A DNA stretch of 64,000 bases, from contig JACKPZ010000015.1 of NCBI GenBank assembly GCA_024233135.1, positions 35,542-99,541 of the forward strand, written 5' to 3'. This document shows, one piece after another, positions 8,022-15,864 of this stretch (position 1 is the stretch's first letter; every line of letters starts with the position of its first letter). The translations under genes were made by a program, and so were the position numbers. The notes beneath the pieces are model-generated. The model did not search any database. It was not told the origin of the DNA and saw only the letters and a list, made by a program, of their open reading frames with translations. This DNA is from Akkermansiaceae bacterium. Lineage in GTDB: Bacteria; Verrucomicrobiota; Verrucomicrobiia; Verrucomicrobiales; Akkermansiaceae.

Positions 8022-9221
8022 TCAACCGAACTCGATGCAGAGCGCCTTGAGGTATTCCGCTTCGGGAAAACGGGCGGGGTGGTCGATGGCATGCGCGCTT
8101 TCCCAGAGTTCGCGCCATGGCCGGCCGCTTTGGCGGGCGATCTCTCGCAACGTGCCGAGGAACTCTTGTGCCGAGACGTGAGCCGAACAGGACGCGGCCA
8201 CGAGGATGCCGCCGCGACGCAACTTCGCAATGGCCCGCTGGTTCAGAGCGTGGTAGGCACGCAGCGCGCCCGCCCGCTCCTTCTCGCGCTTCGCGAGCGA
8301 CGGTGGATCGACCACGATCAGGTCGTAGGTCCGTTCATCTTCGTCGAGCCAGCGGAAGGCGTCGGCCTGGATCCGATCGCGTCTCACGGAAGAGATCCGC
8401 GGGTCCTCATCGTTGAGCCGGAAATTTCGTTCCGCCGCCTCCAATGCGTGCGCGCTGATGTCGAGGTCGGTGACGTGTTTCGCGCCGCCGCGTGCGGCGT
8501 AGAGCGAGAAGCCGCCGGAAAAACTGAACACGTTGAGAACGTCGCGGCCGGCGGCGAGCTGTTCCACGCGCCTGCGGTTGTCCCGCTGGTCGAGGAAAAA
8601 CCCGGTCTTCTGGCCGTGCAGCACGGCGGACTCGAAGCGGATGCCGTTTTCCCGGAACACGACGACGTCATCGCCACGGTCGCCGATGAATCCCTCATGG
8701 ATACCGGCCGCCGCGGCGGGAGCTGCTAGATTCCGGCTCAGCCGCAGGACAAGAAACCGGGGAGAAAACACCTCGCGCAGCACGGACTCGATTTCCTCCC
8801 AGCGCGGCAGCCAGACCGGGCTGTAGAGTTTCACAACAAGCGTGTCCGCATAGCGGTCGGCCACCAGGCCGGGAAAGCCCTCGCTGTCGCCGTTGATGCA
8901 ACGGTAGCCGTCCGTGTCCGTCTCCCGGATCGGCGCGCGCAGTTCGTCGGCGTCCCGTGCGCGTGCGAGCCACCAAACGCGGTCGATGGTCGCGGGTTTC
9001 CCCACCTGGAGCACGCGCAGCCGGATCGGCGAGGCGGGATCGTAGAGGCCGATGGCGAGGAAACGGTCGCGCCGGTCGTACACGACGGCGAGTTCGCCCG
9101 CGTCGCCCTCGCGGTTGATCGACTTGATGCCGCTGTCATAGACCCACGGATGCCCGGCCCGCACCGCCGTTTCGGCGCGGGGAAACAACTGGATCCGGAG
9201 TCGGGGGCGGGTGTCGCTCAT
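8022..9221 (-). CDS. Class I SAM-dependent rRNA methyltransferase, RlmI-like
   Basis: A 399-residue cytosine-5 rRNA methyltransferase of the RlmI type (23S rRNA m5C1962 in E. coli). It has an N-terminal PUA-like domain (HPWVYDSGI), a central linker domain with GDSEGFPGLVADRY, and a Rossmann methyltransferase domain. That domain contains QKTGFFLDQRDNR, the SAM-binding FSFSGGFSLYAARGG, VVDPPSLAK and ASCS, where the nucleophilic Cys is expected. The start ATG is at 9219-9221 and the length is normal for the family. It lies 50 bases beyond the sulfur operon and 93 before selU, on the same strand. It is a housekeeping gene rather than part of either system. Confidence 0.92.
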   Translation of the reverse strand: MSDTRPRLRIQLFPRAETAVRAGHPWVYDSGIKSINREGDAGELAVVYDRRDRFLAIGLYDPASPIRLRVLQVGKPATIDRVWWLARARDADELRAPIRETDTDGYRCINGDSEGFPGLVADRYADTLVVKLYSPVWLPRWEEIESVLREVFSPRFLVLRLSRNLAAPAAAAGIHEGFIGDRGDDVVVFRENGIRFESAVLHGQKTGFFLDQRDNRRRVEQLAAGRDVLNVFSFSGGFSLYAARGGAKHVTDLDISAHALEAAERNFRLNDEDPRISSVRRDRIQADAFRWLDEDERTYDLIVVDPPSLAKREKERAGALRAYHALNQRAIAKLRRGGILVAASCSAHVSAQEFLGTLREIARQSGRPWRELWESAHAIDHPARFPEAEYLKALCIEFG

Positions 9222-9271
9222 CCGGGACGATCAAGACCGCCCGCGGTCGATCCGCCAAGCCGCGATCTCGT

Positions 9272-10522
9272 CTAACATCCTTCCTTCTTCTTGCGCTTCG
9301 CCTTCGGGACGGCGCCCGCGGGCGCGGCCGGCGGCGGGGTGGGAAGCGCTTGTTCGGGGTTCGCCGACCCGCTGGCGCCGCGCGGTTTTCCTCCGAAGTG
9401 CTTGGAAACCTCGGCGCGTTTCCGGAATTCCGCCTGCGCGGCCGCATCGGTTTCCGATGGTGCGGCCGGGAACAGGACGTCGTCCTTCCACGCGTCGAGG
9501 CCACCGTAGATCGAATAGACGGCCTTGAAACCAAGCGCCTTGAGAAGCATCCACGCCTGCGCGCCGTGGATGCCGCCGTCGGAATACAACACGACTTTCT
9601 CGGTGCGCGGGGCGACGTCCGCCGTGAGTTCGGCGAGCGGCACGTTGACCGCGCCGGGAATGTGATAGGTCGCGTATTCCGACGCCTCGCGCAGGTCGAC
9701 GAGCGTGTAGTCCGCGCGGTTGGCGAGGATCCACCCGGCGACTTCGGTGGCGTCCACGTGATCCGCCTTGCCGGCGACCATCGCGGCCATTTCGCCGGTG
9801 TCCATCGTGACGCGTCCGTTGCGGTATGGGTTGCCGCCGACCACGGCGAACGCACCGAGCGCCACCAGCGCGACGGCGAGCCCGCGGACGGGAGTGAGCT
9901 TCCATGGTTTCGCGGTGAGCGATCCCTTGCCGGCGGTTTTGCCTCCGAACCTGCCCTCCGCCCACTCCGCGGCGGCGAACGCGCCGAGTGCCATCAGGAC
10001 GACCGCGAAAACGACGAGTCCGTACGGCAGGTGGAAGAGCCCGGGCAGGGTGATCTTGCCCATCGGAGTGGCGTGCGCGAGTTTCGCGATCTTCGGATAG
10101 ATCTCGCCGTAGCCGAACAGTCCGGCGACCACGCCTGCGAGATAGACCATGCCGTCGATGCGGCCGGTGGCGGCGGAAACCACCGAGGTGCCCGGGCAGT
10201 AGCCGCCGATGACGAAGCCGACGCCGAGGATCAGGCCGCCGGCGATCTGCGGAACGAGATAGGTATCCGTCAGATAGACGAGCGACAGATCGACCATGCC
10301 GAGCCGCGAAAGCGCGAAGAGGCCGGTCATCGCGGTGATGATGGCGGTGAACATCACTTTGAGCACGCTCAGGTCGCGGAAGTAGAATTGCGCGGCGAGT
10401 TTCCGCGAACTTCCGAAGCCCGCGCGCTCGAGGAAAAACCCGAAGCCGATGCCGATGACGAAGGCGACGATGAGGCCCGCCTCGTCACCGAAGAGACCGT
10501 ATTTGTAAAAGGGCGCGTTCAT
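9272..10522 (-). CDS. YeeE/YedE sulfur transporter fused to a Cys-less rhodanese-like domain
   Basis: A 416-residue inner-membrane protein. Residues 1-230 carry about six membrane spans of the YeeE/YedE (TsuA-type thiosulfate or sulfur uptake) family, with the conserved Cys in GGYCPGTS (Cys109). A rhodanese-like fold fills about 255-350 (LVDLREASEYATYHIPGAVNVP, GGLDAW). Its active-site loop reads LYSDGGIHG: Ser314 sits where the persulfide-forming Cys should be. A Pro/Lys-rich tail ends in ...KKKEGC, so the last residue is Cys416. The start (10520-10522) overlaps the stop of the smaller partner by ATGA; an ATG two codons earlier is possible. Such proteins pass sulfane sulfur or thiosulfate across the inner membrane. 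The dead rhodanese may bind rather than transfer sulfur, or may use the terminal Cys. Confidence 0.88.
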   Translation of the reverse strand: MNAPFYKYGLFGDEAGLIVAFVIGIGFGFFLERAGFGSSRKLAAQFYFRDLSVLKVMFTAIITAMTGLFALSRLGMVDLSLVYLTDTYLVPQIAGGLILGVGFVIGGYCPGTSVVSAATGRIDGMVYLAGVVAGLFGYGEIYPKIAKLAHATPMGKITLPGLFHLPYGLVVFAVVLMALGAFAAAEWAEGRFGGKTAGKGSLTAKPWKLTPVRGLAVALVALGAFAVVGGNPYRNGRVTMDTGEMAAMVAGKADHVDATEVAGWILANRADYTLVDLREASEYATYHIPGAVNVPLAELTADVAPRTEKVVLYSDGGIHGAQAWMLLKALGFKAVYSIYGGLDAWKDDVLFPAAPSETDAAAQAEFRKRAEVSKHFGGKPRGASGSANPEQALPTPPPAAPAGAVPKAKRKKKEGC

Positions 10523-11055
10523 AACCATTGTTTGCGGAAAAACCATGCCACGGCGTAGGCACCGCCGAAGACGCACATCATGAACGCCCAGCTTCCGACG
10601 TTGAGCAGGGCGCCGCCGGTGAGCGCCTGGCCGCTGGTGCAGCCGATCGCGAGCTTGGCACCCACGGCCATCAGCGCGCCGCCGGCGAAAGCGAAGATCA
10701 GCCGCCAGCGCTTCGTGATGTTCGGACCTTTCTCGACTTTCACCCGCAACCGGTTGGCGAGCACGGCGGAAACCAAGCCGCCGACGAACACACCGAGCAC
10801 CTCGAAGACCAGCCAGTCCTTGAGCGGGCTCACGCTGCCGTCGCCGAGGTATCCGGCATAGAATTCGTTTCCTTCCGCATGTCCGGGTGCGACGGCGTGC
10901 ACCACCGTGGCGACCGCGCTGGAAAACGCGCCGGACGCGCCGAGCCCGCGACCCATGATGACGAAGGCGGCCAACAAAACGAGCCCGAGGCCGAAGCCCG
11001 CGAGATAGGGATTGAGGAACGGGCGCGGCCCGGGTGGCGAATGGGTGTCGTTCAT
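10519..11055 (-). CDS. YeeE/YedE family sulfur transport protein, small partner
   Basis: A 178-residue membrane protein with four to five spans and the family hallmark AIGCTSGQALTGGA (Cys139), which in TsuA-type transporters lies on the thiosulfate path. Together with the larger protein encoded immediately downstream (four-base overlap) it would supply both halves of the pseudo-twofold YedE fold, with one conserved Cys on each. It is therefore probably a heterodimeric, split transporter. It follows the NrfD-like gene by 13 bases in the operon, which ties uptake to the molybdoenzyme complex. The start ATG is at 11053-11055. Confidence 0.9.
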   Translation of the reverse strand: MNDTHSPPGPRPFLNPYLAGFGLGLVLLAAFVIMGRGLGASGAFSSAVATVVHAVAPGHAEGNEFYAGYLGDGSVSPLKDWLVFEVLGVFVGGLVSAVLANRLRVKVEKGPNITKRWRLIFAFAGGALMAVGAKLAIGCTSGQALTGGALLNVGSWAFMMCVFGGAYAVAWFFRKQWL

Positions 11056-11068
11056 GGTGGCGAGGGGT

Positions 11069-12115
11069 TCAAGGAAGCGAGGCCTGGATCCAGTGGCTGT
11101 CCTGACCGGCGTAGACGAGGATGAAGCGGAGCGTCAGCCCGCCGATCAACACGAAGACCGACGGCACCAGCGTGTGGCGGATGCGATTGCGCATTTCGAG
11201 AAACTGCAGCGTCAGCGGCGTCACGATGCCGATGCCGATCACCCCGACCCAGAACACGGCGGCATACGGGCCGTGCAGCAGCAGGTCCACCGCGCGGCGG
11301 TGCGTTTCGGTGGAGCCGAGGTGGCCGATCAGGAACAGGCCGATGATGCCGAGTTCGATGGTGAGAAAGCTGTTGTCCGCCTTGGCGAGCACGGGGCCGG
11401 CGGAGGGATCCGGCGCGCGGCCCTGCGACCATTTCGCGAGCGTCCCTAACAGGAAATCCGCGAAGGCCGGCCGCTCGCCCTTCGGCAGCGCTACGAGCAG
11501 GATGCCGTGCAGAAGGGCGGCGGCCGTGGAGAGACCCGAGAACAGGAACAGCGGACCCAACAAGCTGCTGCCCCACAGCGGGCGGGCGGTCAACGCGCCG
11601 AGCAGGATGCCGGTGTAGATGCCGAGTCCGATGCCGACGAGCATGTTGGCCAGGCCGATGCCGAGCACCAGCCGCGGCCGGCCGAGGATGAAATCGCTGA
11701 TGGTCACCAACACGGGAAACCGTTTCGCCAGCGCCGGGATCGCCTCCGGCAGGTGGGCCAGCGCGTTGGCGCCGAGCGCCGGATAGACCAGCAGCAGGAT
11801 CCACGATCCCCACGACATCGGCGAGGTGATCTGGAAGGTGGTGTAGAGCCGCCAGACGAACATCTTGTGCGAGAGGTCGAGAAACAGCGCGAGCATGCCG
11901 AGGCTCAGCAAAGCGAGCCCCAGCAGAGGGCCGACCGTGCAGCAGATCATCGGGTGGCGCTCGGTGGGACGCATCAACAACAGCCGCACGCCGGAGATGA
12001 TCATCAACCCCGCGACGAGACCGCCGAGAAACAGATAGACCGGGATTTCCCAACCCCAGATGTGCATGCCGGGATCGATCTCCGGATTGTGGCGCGTGGT
12101 GGTGAGCTCGAGCAT
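11069..12115 (-). CDS. NrfD/PsrC-type membrane anchor and quinone-reactive subunit
   Basis: A 348-residue polytopic membrane protein of the NrfD/PsrC family, which anchors periplasmic molybdo-iron-sulfur oxidoreductases and exchanges electrons with quinones. The N-terminus has HIWGWEIPVYLFLGGLVAG, diagnostic of the family. It continues with eight to nine hydrophobic spans including FQITSPMSWGSWILL. It is encoded between the ferredoxin subunit (3-base gap) and the YedE pair. With the two upstream genes it makes a standard three-subunit complex of the polysulfide, thiosulfate or tetrathionate reductase type. The direction of electron flow cannot be read from sequence. Confidence 0.92.
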   Translation of the reverse strand: MLELTTTRHNPEIDPGMHIWGWEIPVYLFLGGLVAGLMIISGVRLLLMRPTERHPMICCTVGPLLGLALLSLGMLALFLDLSHKMFVWRLYTTFQITSPMSWGSWILLLVYPALGANALAHLPEAIPALAKRFPVLVTISDFILGRPRLVLGIGLANMLVGIGLGIYTGILLGALTARPLWGSSLLGPLFLFSGLSTAAALLHGILLVALPKGERPAFADFLLGTLAKWSQGRAPDPSAGPVLAKADNSFLTIELGIIGLFLIGHLGSTETHRRAVDLLLHGPYAAVFWVGVIGIGIVTPLTLQFLEMRNRIRHTLVPSVFVLIGGLTLRFILVYAGQDSHWIQASLP

Positions 12116-12118
12116 GGA

Positions 12119-12655
12119 TCAGGTGAGGTAGAAAACATGCGGCCGCGCTCCGGACTCGGGGATGAGCGCGTGGTGCGGACGAGAGGCGAGTAATTTGCTG
12201 ACGTCGCTCTGCGGATCGTCGAGGTCGCCGAAGTGCATGCAATGGGTCGGGCACACCGAGACGCAGGCGGGTTTCAGGCCTTTCTCGACGCGGTGGATGC
12301 AGAAGGTGCACTTGTCGACGTAGCCATCCGGATGGACGAAGCGCGCGTCATACGGGCAGGCGGCGATGCAGGCCTTGCAACCGATGCACTGGTCGTGCGT
12401 GACGAGCACCACGCCGCCGCGGTGGACGTGGCTGGCGCCCGTCGGGCAGCACGACACGCAGGGCGGGCGGTCGCAGTGGTTGCAGCGCTCCGAGCGGATC
12501 TCGAGGCGCACGTCCGGATACACGCCTCGCAGCTCCTCGGTGATCCAGTCGCGGTTGTAACCTTCGGGAACCCGGTTCTCCGTCTTGCAGGCGACCACGC
12601 AGTCCATGCAGCCGACGCACAGACGGGTGTCGATGACCATGGCGTAGCGTGACAT
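12119..12655 (-). CDS. 4Fe-4S ferredoxin subunit of a molybdoenzyme (PsrB/PhsB-like)
   Basis: A 178-residue electron-transfer subunit with four Cys clusters that would bind four [4Fe-4S] centres: CVGCMDCVVACK, CNHCDRPPCVSCCPTGA, CIGCKACIAACPY and CTFCIHRVEKGLKPACVSVC. This DmsB/PsrB arrangement moves electrons between the catalytic subunit and the membrane anchor. It has no signal of its own and is presumably exported bound to the Tat-targeted catalytic subunit encoded upstream. The start ATG (12653-12655) is 3 bases after the preceding stop, so translation is coupled. All sixteen ligands appear intact. Confidence 0.95.
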   Translation of the reverse strand: MSRYAMVIDTRLCVGCMDCVVACKTENRVPEGYNRDWITEELRGVYPDVRLEIRSERCNHCDRPPCVSCCPTGASHVHRGGVVLVTHDQCIGCKACIAACPYDARFVHPDGYVDKCTFCIHRVEKGLKPACVSVCPTHCMHFGDLDDPQSDVSKLLASRPHHALIPESGARPHVFYLT

Positions 12656-12658
12656 CGG

Positions 12659-14836
12659 TTAGATCTCCGGTTCGAGGGTGACGAAGTTCACGTTCACCGC
12701 CGTGCCGCCCATCAACGGGTCGGTCTTGTAGCGGGTGACGAGTTGGGAATCGCTGGCGCCCTTGCCGAAGGCGTGGCGCAGCCCGCGCGAGGTGTGGCCG
12801 AAGCCGTGCACCATGTAGACGCAGTCCGGCCGGATCCGCTGGGTCGCCTTGACCGCGATCGGGTTGCTCAGGACGTCGTCCTGGTTGCGCAGCCGCACCT
12901 TGTCGCCGCTCTTGAGTCCGTAGCGGCGGGCGACATCGGCGTTGAGCCACAGCGCGTTCTCCGGCATCGCGTCGGACAGCAGGCGGTTCGAGTGGGTGCG
13001 CGAGAACGAATGGACCGGAGCGCGGCCGAACAAGAGGCGGAACGAACCCGGTGGCCCCGGATCCGGCGCCTGATAGACCGGCATCGGGTCGAAACCCGCG
13101 GCCTCGAGCTGGTTTGAGTAGAACTCGACCTTTCCCGACGGGGTGGGGAACTCGCTTTCGAGGCCCTCCTCCTGATAGATCGGTTGTTTCGGCCCGAGGA
13201 CGATTCCCTCGCGTTTCAGCGTCTCCCAGTCGAGGCCGGCGCCCTTGACGCGGTATCGCAGGTATTCCTCGATGTCGTTCCATGGGAAATACGAGGCGAG
13301 TCCGAGTTTCGCCGCGAGTTCGCGGGCGATCCACCAGTTGGGTTTCTGGTCGTCGGGTGATTTCACGACCGGCTGGCGCAACGCCACGAAGGGCTGCTTG
13401 AACAACTCGACATTGAGGTCGTCGTGGCGTTCGAGATAGGTGCTTTCCGGCAGCACGACGTCGGCGTAGCCGGCGATCTCGCTGGGGATGACGTCGATGA
13501 CGACGAGCAGGTCGAGCGCGTCGATGGCCCGGAGCGTTTCCTTTTCGTTGGGCAGCGAGTGGAGCAGGTTGGTGGCGTAGACCATCCAGCCTTTGATCGG
13601 ATAGGGCTTGCCGGTGATCGTCGCCTCGCGGATGCCGGTCGTGATCGCCTCGCCGGCGAACGGATAGCGTTTGTCCGGGTTGTCGAGCCGCGGGCGCGCG
13701 GGCTTCGGGTAGTCCGGATACGGGTAGGACGGCACGTCCATCATCGCGGGCGTGTAGAAGCCGCCCTTGCGGTTCCAGTTGCCGAGCAGCGCGTTGAGCA
13801 GCGCCACGGCGCGGGCGCGCTGGGCGTCGTCGCCATACCAGTTCACGCGGCGGCCGGGGTGGACGAGCGTGGCGGGCTTGTGGCGCGCCATCTCGCGCGC
13901 GGTCTCGCGGATGACATCGGGTTCGATGCCGGTTTCCGGATAGGCCCATTCGGGGGTGAACCTCGCGACGTGCGCGGCGAAGGACTCGAAGCCGTGGCCA
14001 TGGGCGGCGACGAACTCCGCGTCGTGGAGTTTCTCGGTGACGAGCACATGCATCCATGCGAGGAGCAGCGCCATGTCGGTGCCGGGTTTCACCGGCAGGT
14101 AGTGTTTCGCCTTGCTCGCGGCGACGGAGAACCGCGGGTCCGCGACGATGACGGTGGCACCGGCATGCACGGCCTTGGAAAACTCCTGCACCTGCGTGTT
14201 GTGCATGTTTTCTCCCAGATGCGATCCGATCAACACGATGCAGCGCGCGTTCTCGATGTCGGTGCGCTCGGGCGAACCGATGCCTTCGCCGTAGGTCAGT
14301 TCGAAGCCGGTGTCTCGCGGTCCCCGGCACTGGGCGAAGGACGGTGCTGCGATGTTGGGCGAGCCGAAGGCCTTCCAGGTGTGCTTGAGAAACGTGCCGC
14401 CGAGCCCGTGGCTGAAAAGCGCCATCGATTCGGGGCCGTGTTCCACGGCGATCGCCTTCATCCGCTCCGCGATGTAGGCCAGCGCCTCGTCCCACGAAAC
14501 CTCGCGCCACATCTCCTCGCCGCGCTCGCGGGTGCGGATGAGCGGGCGCTTCAGGCGGTCGGGATCGCCCGCCGCGCCGATCCCGCCGGTGCCGCGGGGG
14601 CAAAGGCGCCCTTGGCAGAGCGGGTCGGCCGGATTGCCTTCGATTTTCCACAAATGCCCGTCCCGCACCGAGGCGATGGCGTTGCACTTCCAGAAGCAGA
14701 TGTCGCAGAAGGTGGGGATGCGCTCGACCTTCGATGGCGCGGGGACTCCGAATGCATCGAGGGATTCCAAGCCCGCTTTCGCGAGGATCGTCGCGGTGCC
14801 GATCTTGAGGAAACTGCGGCGCGAGAGCGTGGTCAT
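12659..14836 (-). CDS. Tat-exported molybdopterin oxidoreductase, PsrA/PhsA-like
   Basis: A 725-residue catalytic subunit of the DMSO-reductase superfamily. It starts MTTLSRRSFLKIGTATILA, a twin-arginine signal. The [4Fe-4S] ligands are Cys44, Cys47, Cys51 and Cys79. Downstream, SFAQCRGPRDTGF supplies Cys170, the probable Mo ligand. Cys-ligated members of this branch reduce polysulfide, thiosulfate, tetrathionate or arsenate, or run in reverse. The C-terminal molybdopterin-binding domain is present (LWLNADVARRYGLKSGDKVRL). The linked YedE transporters favour a sulfur substrate. The start is the ATG at 14834-14836; a longer frame adds an unrelated hydrophobic stretch before the Tat signal. It is the first gene of a five-gene operon that runs to 9272. 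Confidence 0.92.
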   Translation of the reverse strand: MTTLSRRSFLKIGTATILAKAGLESLDAFGVPAPSKVERIPTFCDICFWKCNAIASVRDGHLWKIEGNPADPLCQGRLCPRGTGGIGAAGDPDRLKRPLIRTRERGEEMWREVSWDEALAYIAERMKAIAVEHGPESMALFSHGLGGTFLKHTWKAFGSPNIAAPSFAQCRGPRDTGFELTYGEGIGSPERTDIENARCIVLIGSHLGENMHNTQVQEFSKAVHAGATVIVADPRFSVAASKAKHYLPVKPGTDMALLLAWMHVLVTEKLHDAEFVAAHGHGFESFAAHVARFTPEWAYPETGIEPDVIRETAREMARHKPATLVHPGRRVNWYGDDAQRARAVALLNALLGNWNRKGGFYTPAMMDVPSYPYPDYPKPARPRLDNPDKRYPFAGEAITTGIREATITGKPYPIKGWMVYATNLLHSLPNEKETLRAIDALDLLVVIDVIPSEIAGYADVVLPESTYLERHDDLNVELFKQPFVALRQPVVKSPDDQKPNWWIARELAAKLGLASYFPWNDIEEYLRYRVKGAGLDWETLKREGIVLGPKQPIYQEEGLESEFPTPSGKVEFYSNQLEAAGFDPMPVYQAPDPGPPGSFRLLFGRAPVHSFSRTHSNRLLSDAMPENALWLNADVARRYGLKSGDKVRLRNQDDVLSNPIAVKATQRIRPDCVYMVHGFGHTSRGLRHAFGKGASDSQLVTRYKTDPLMGGTAVNVNFVTLEPEI

Positions 14837-15053
14837 GGCCGGATGGGGGATTCGGAACGGTGCCGGTGACGGGTTGCTTGTTCCATAAAATAGCCATGTG
14901 GCGATATAAGAAATAAATACAAGACGAAACCCGCCGAGGAAGAGGATGCGCGGACGAATGATCAATCGATGCGAAATCCCGGAGCACGGCCGGGACGGAA
15001 GATGAGGTGAGTTTGGGCTTCATCCGGCGGAGCCTCCGGTTCAGTCTGGGAGA
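14837..15053. promoter_or_regulatory. Divergent control region between psrA-like and methyltransferase genes
   Basis: A 217-base spacer between divergent start codons. Around 14880-14930 it is strikingly AT-rich compared with its surroundings, as expected for a promoter of the minus-strand operon. Inside is an imperfect palindrome at 14890-14905 (ATAGCCA, TG, TGGCGAT, one mismatch), a possible regulator site. I could not assign a convincing -35/-10 pair on either strand. Confidence 0.4.
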
Positions 15054-15758
15054 ATGAAGACCCTGCTGCTTTTCGCCGTCGTCATGTGGTTGCCCGTGTC
15101 GGGCAGGGAGACGGCTCCCACGGTCGAGGAGAGCGTGAAACCCGGCATCAACCGGCCCTACCTCGACGCGGAGCTGAAGGTGGACGACTGGTTGAAACGC
15201 TTCGAGGTCGAGAGCCGCGAGGTGTTTCACGGCCGCAAGGCGATTCTCAAGGCCTGCGGCATCAGGCCGGGCATGCGGGTGGCGGACATCGGCGCCGGCA
15301 CCGGGCTTTTCACACGCATGTTCGCCCAAGCGGTCGGCCCGGACGGCTGGGTCTACGCGGTCGATATCGCTCCCGCGTTTCTCGGCCACATCCACGCCCG
15401 GGCGAAACAAGAGGGCCAGGCGAACATCAGCACCATCCTCTGCCCGCAGGACTCGGTCGGCCTGCCGCCGGAATCGATCGACCTCGCGTTCGTCTGCGAT
15501 GTCTACCACCACTTCGAGTATCCGCGCTCGACGATGGCTTCGCTGGTGAAGGCGATGAAACCGGGCGCCACGCTGGTGGTCATCGATTTCATCCGCATCG
15601 AAGGCGTTTCGAGCGATTGGGTCTTCGGCCACGTGCGCGCGGGCGAGGAGGTGTTCCGCAAGGAAATCGAGGACGCCGGCCTGGAATTCAAGGAACGGAT
15701 CGAACTCCCCGAGGTGAAGGACAACTACATCCTGCGCTTCGTGAAACCGGCCGCCTGA
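15054..15758 (+). CDS. Exported class I SAM-dependent methyltransferase
   Basis: A 234-residue protein with a short signal peptide (MKTLLLFAVVMWLPVSG) and a complete methyltransferase fold: VADIGAGTG (77-84) binds SAM, followed by VYAVDIAP, AFVCDVYHHFEYP and GATLVVIDFIRIEG. Related proteins with predicted signals are widespread in Planctomycetota, Verrucomicrobiota and some Proteobacteria. Their substrate is unknown. SAM is not expected outside the cytoplasm, so either the signal is a membrane anchor facing inward or the protein does not act as a classical methyltransferase. It stands divergent from the molybdoenzyme operon and 106 bases before the efflux operon. Confidence 0.85.
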   Translation: MKTLLLFAVVMWLPVSGRETAPTVEESVKPGINRPYLDAELKVDDWLKRFEVESREVFHGRKAILKACGIRPGMRVADIGAGTGLFTRMFAQAVGPDGWVYAVDIAPAFLGHIHARAKQEGQANISTILCPQDSVGLPPESIDLAFVCDVYHHFEYPRSTMASLVKAMKPGATLVVIDFIRIEGVSSDWVFGHVRAGEEVFRKEIEDAGLEFKERIELPEVKDNYILRFVKPAA

Positions 15759-15864
15759 ACGACCCCGGAAGCGGGAACGGCGGAGTATTTCCGGCCAAGA
15801 ATATAAAAACTTGCCTGTAGAGGAATATTGTGGTCCAAGTTTCCGCCGACGGGCGCTCCCTCAA
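15759..15864. promoter_or_regulatory. AT-rich spacer before the efflux operon
   Basis: A 106-base gap containing an AT-rich core with the word AATAT twice, at about 15800 and 15824. A CAAG...CTTG inverted pair flanks the first. It could hold the operator of the TolC/RND operon, whose likely controller is the ArsR-family protein encoded at 22842-23186. The assignment is tentative. Confidence 0.25.

Noticed and set aside
12659..14836. Arsenate reductase (ArrA) as the identity of the molybdoenzyme.
   Set aside because: The superfamily branch allows it, but the linked sulfur transporters and lack of other arsenic genes favour sulfur; it cannot be fully excluded.
12348..15632. A 1,094-codon minus-strand frame over the molybdoenzyme and methyltransferase genes.
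   Set aside because: It covers well-recognised genes in other frames and shows no protein family character.
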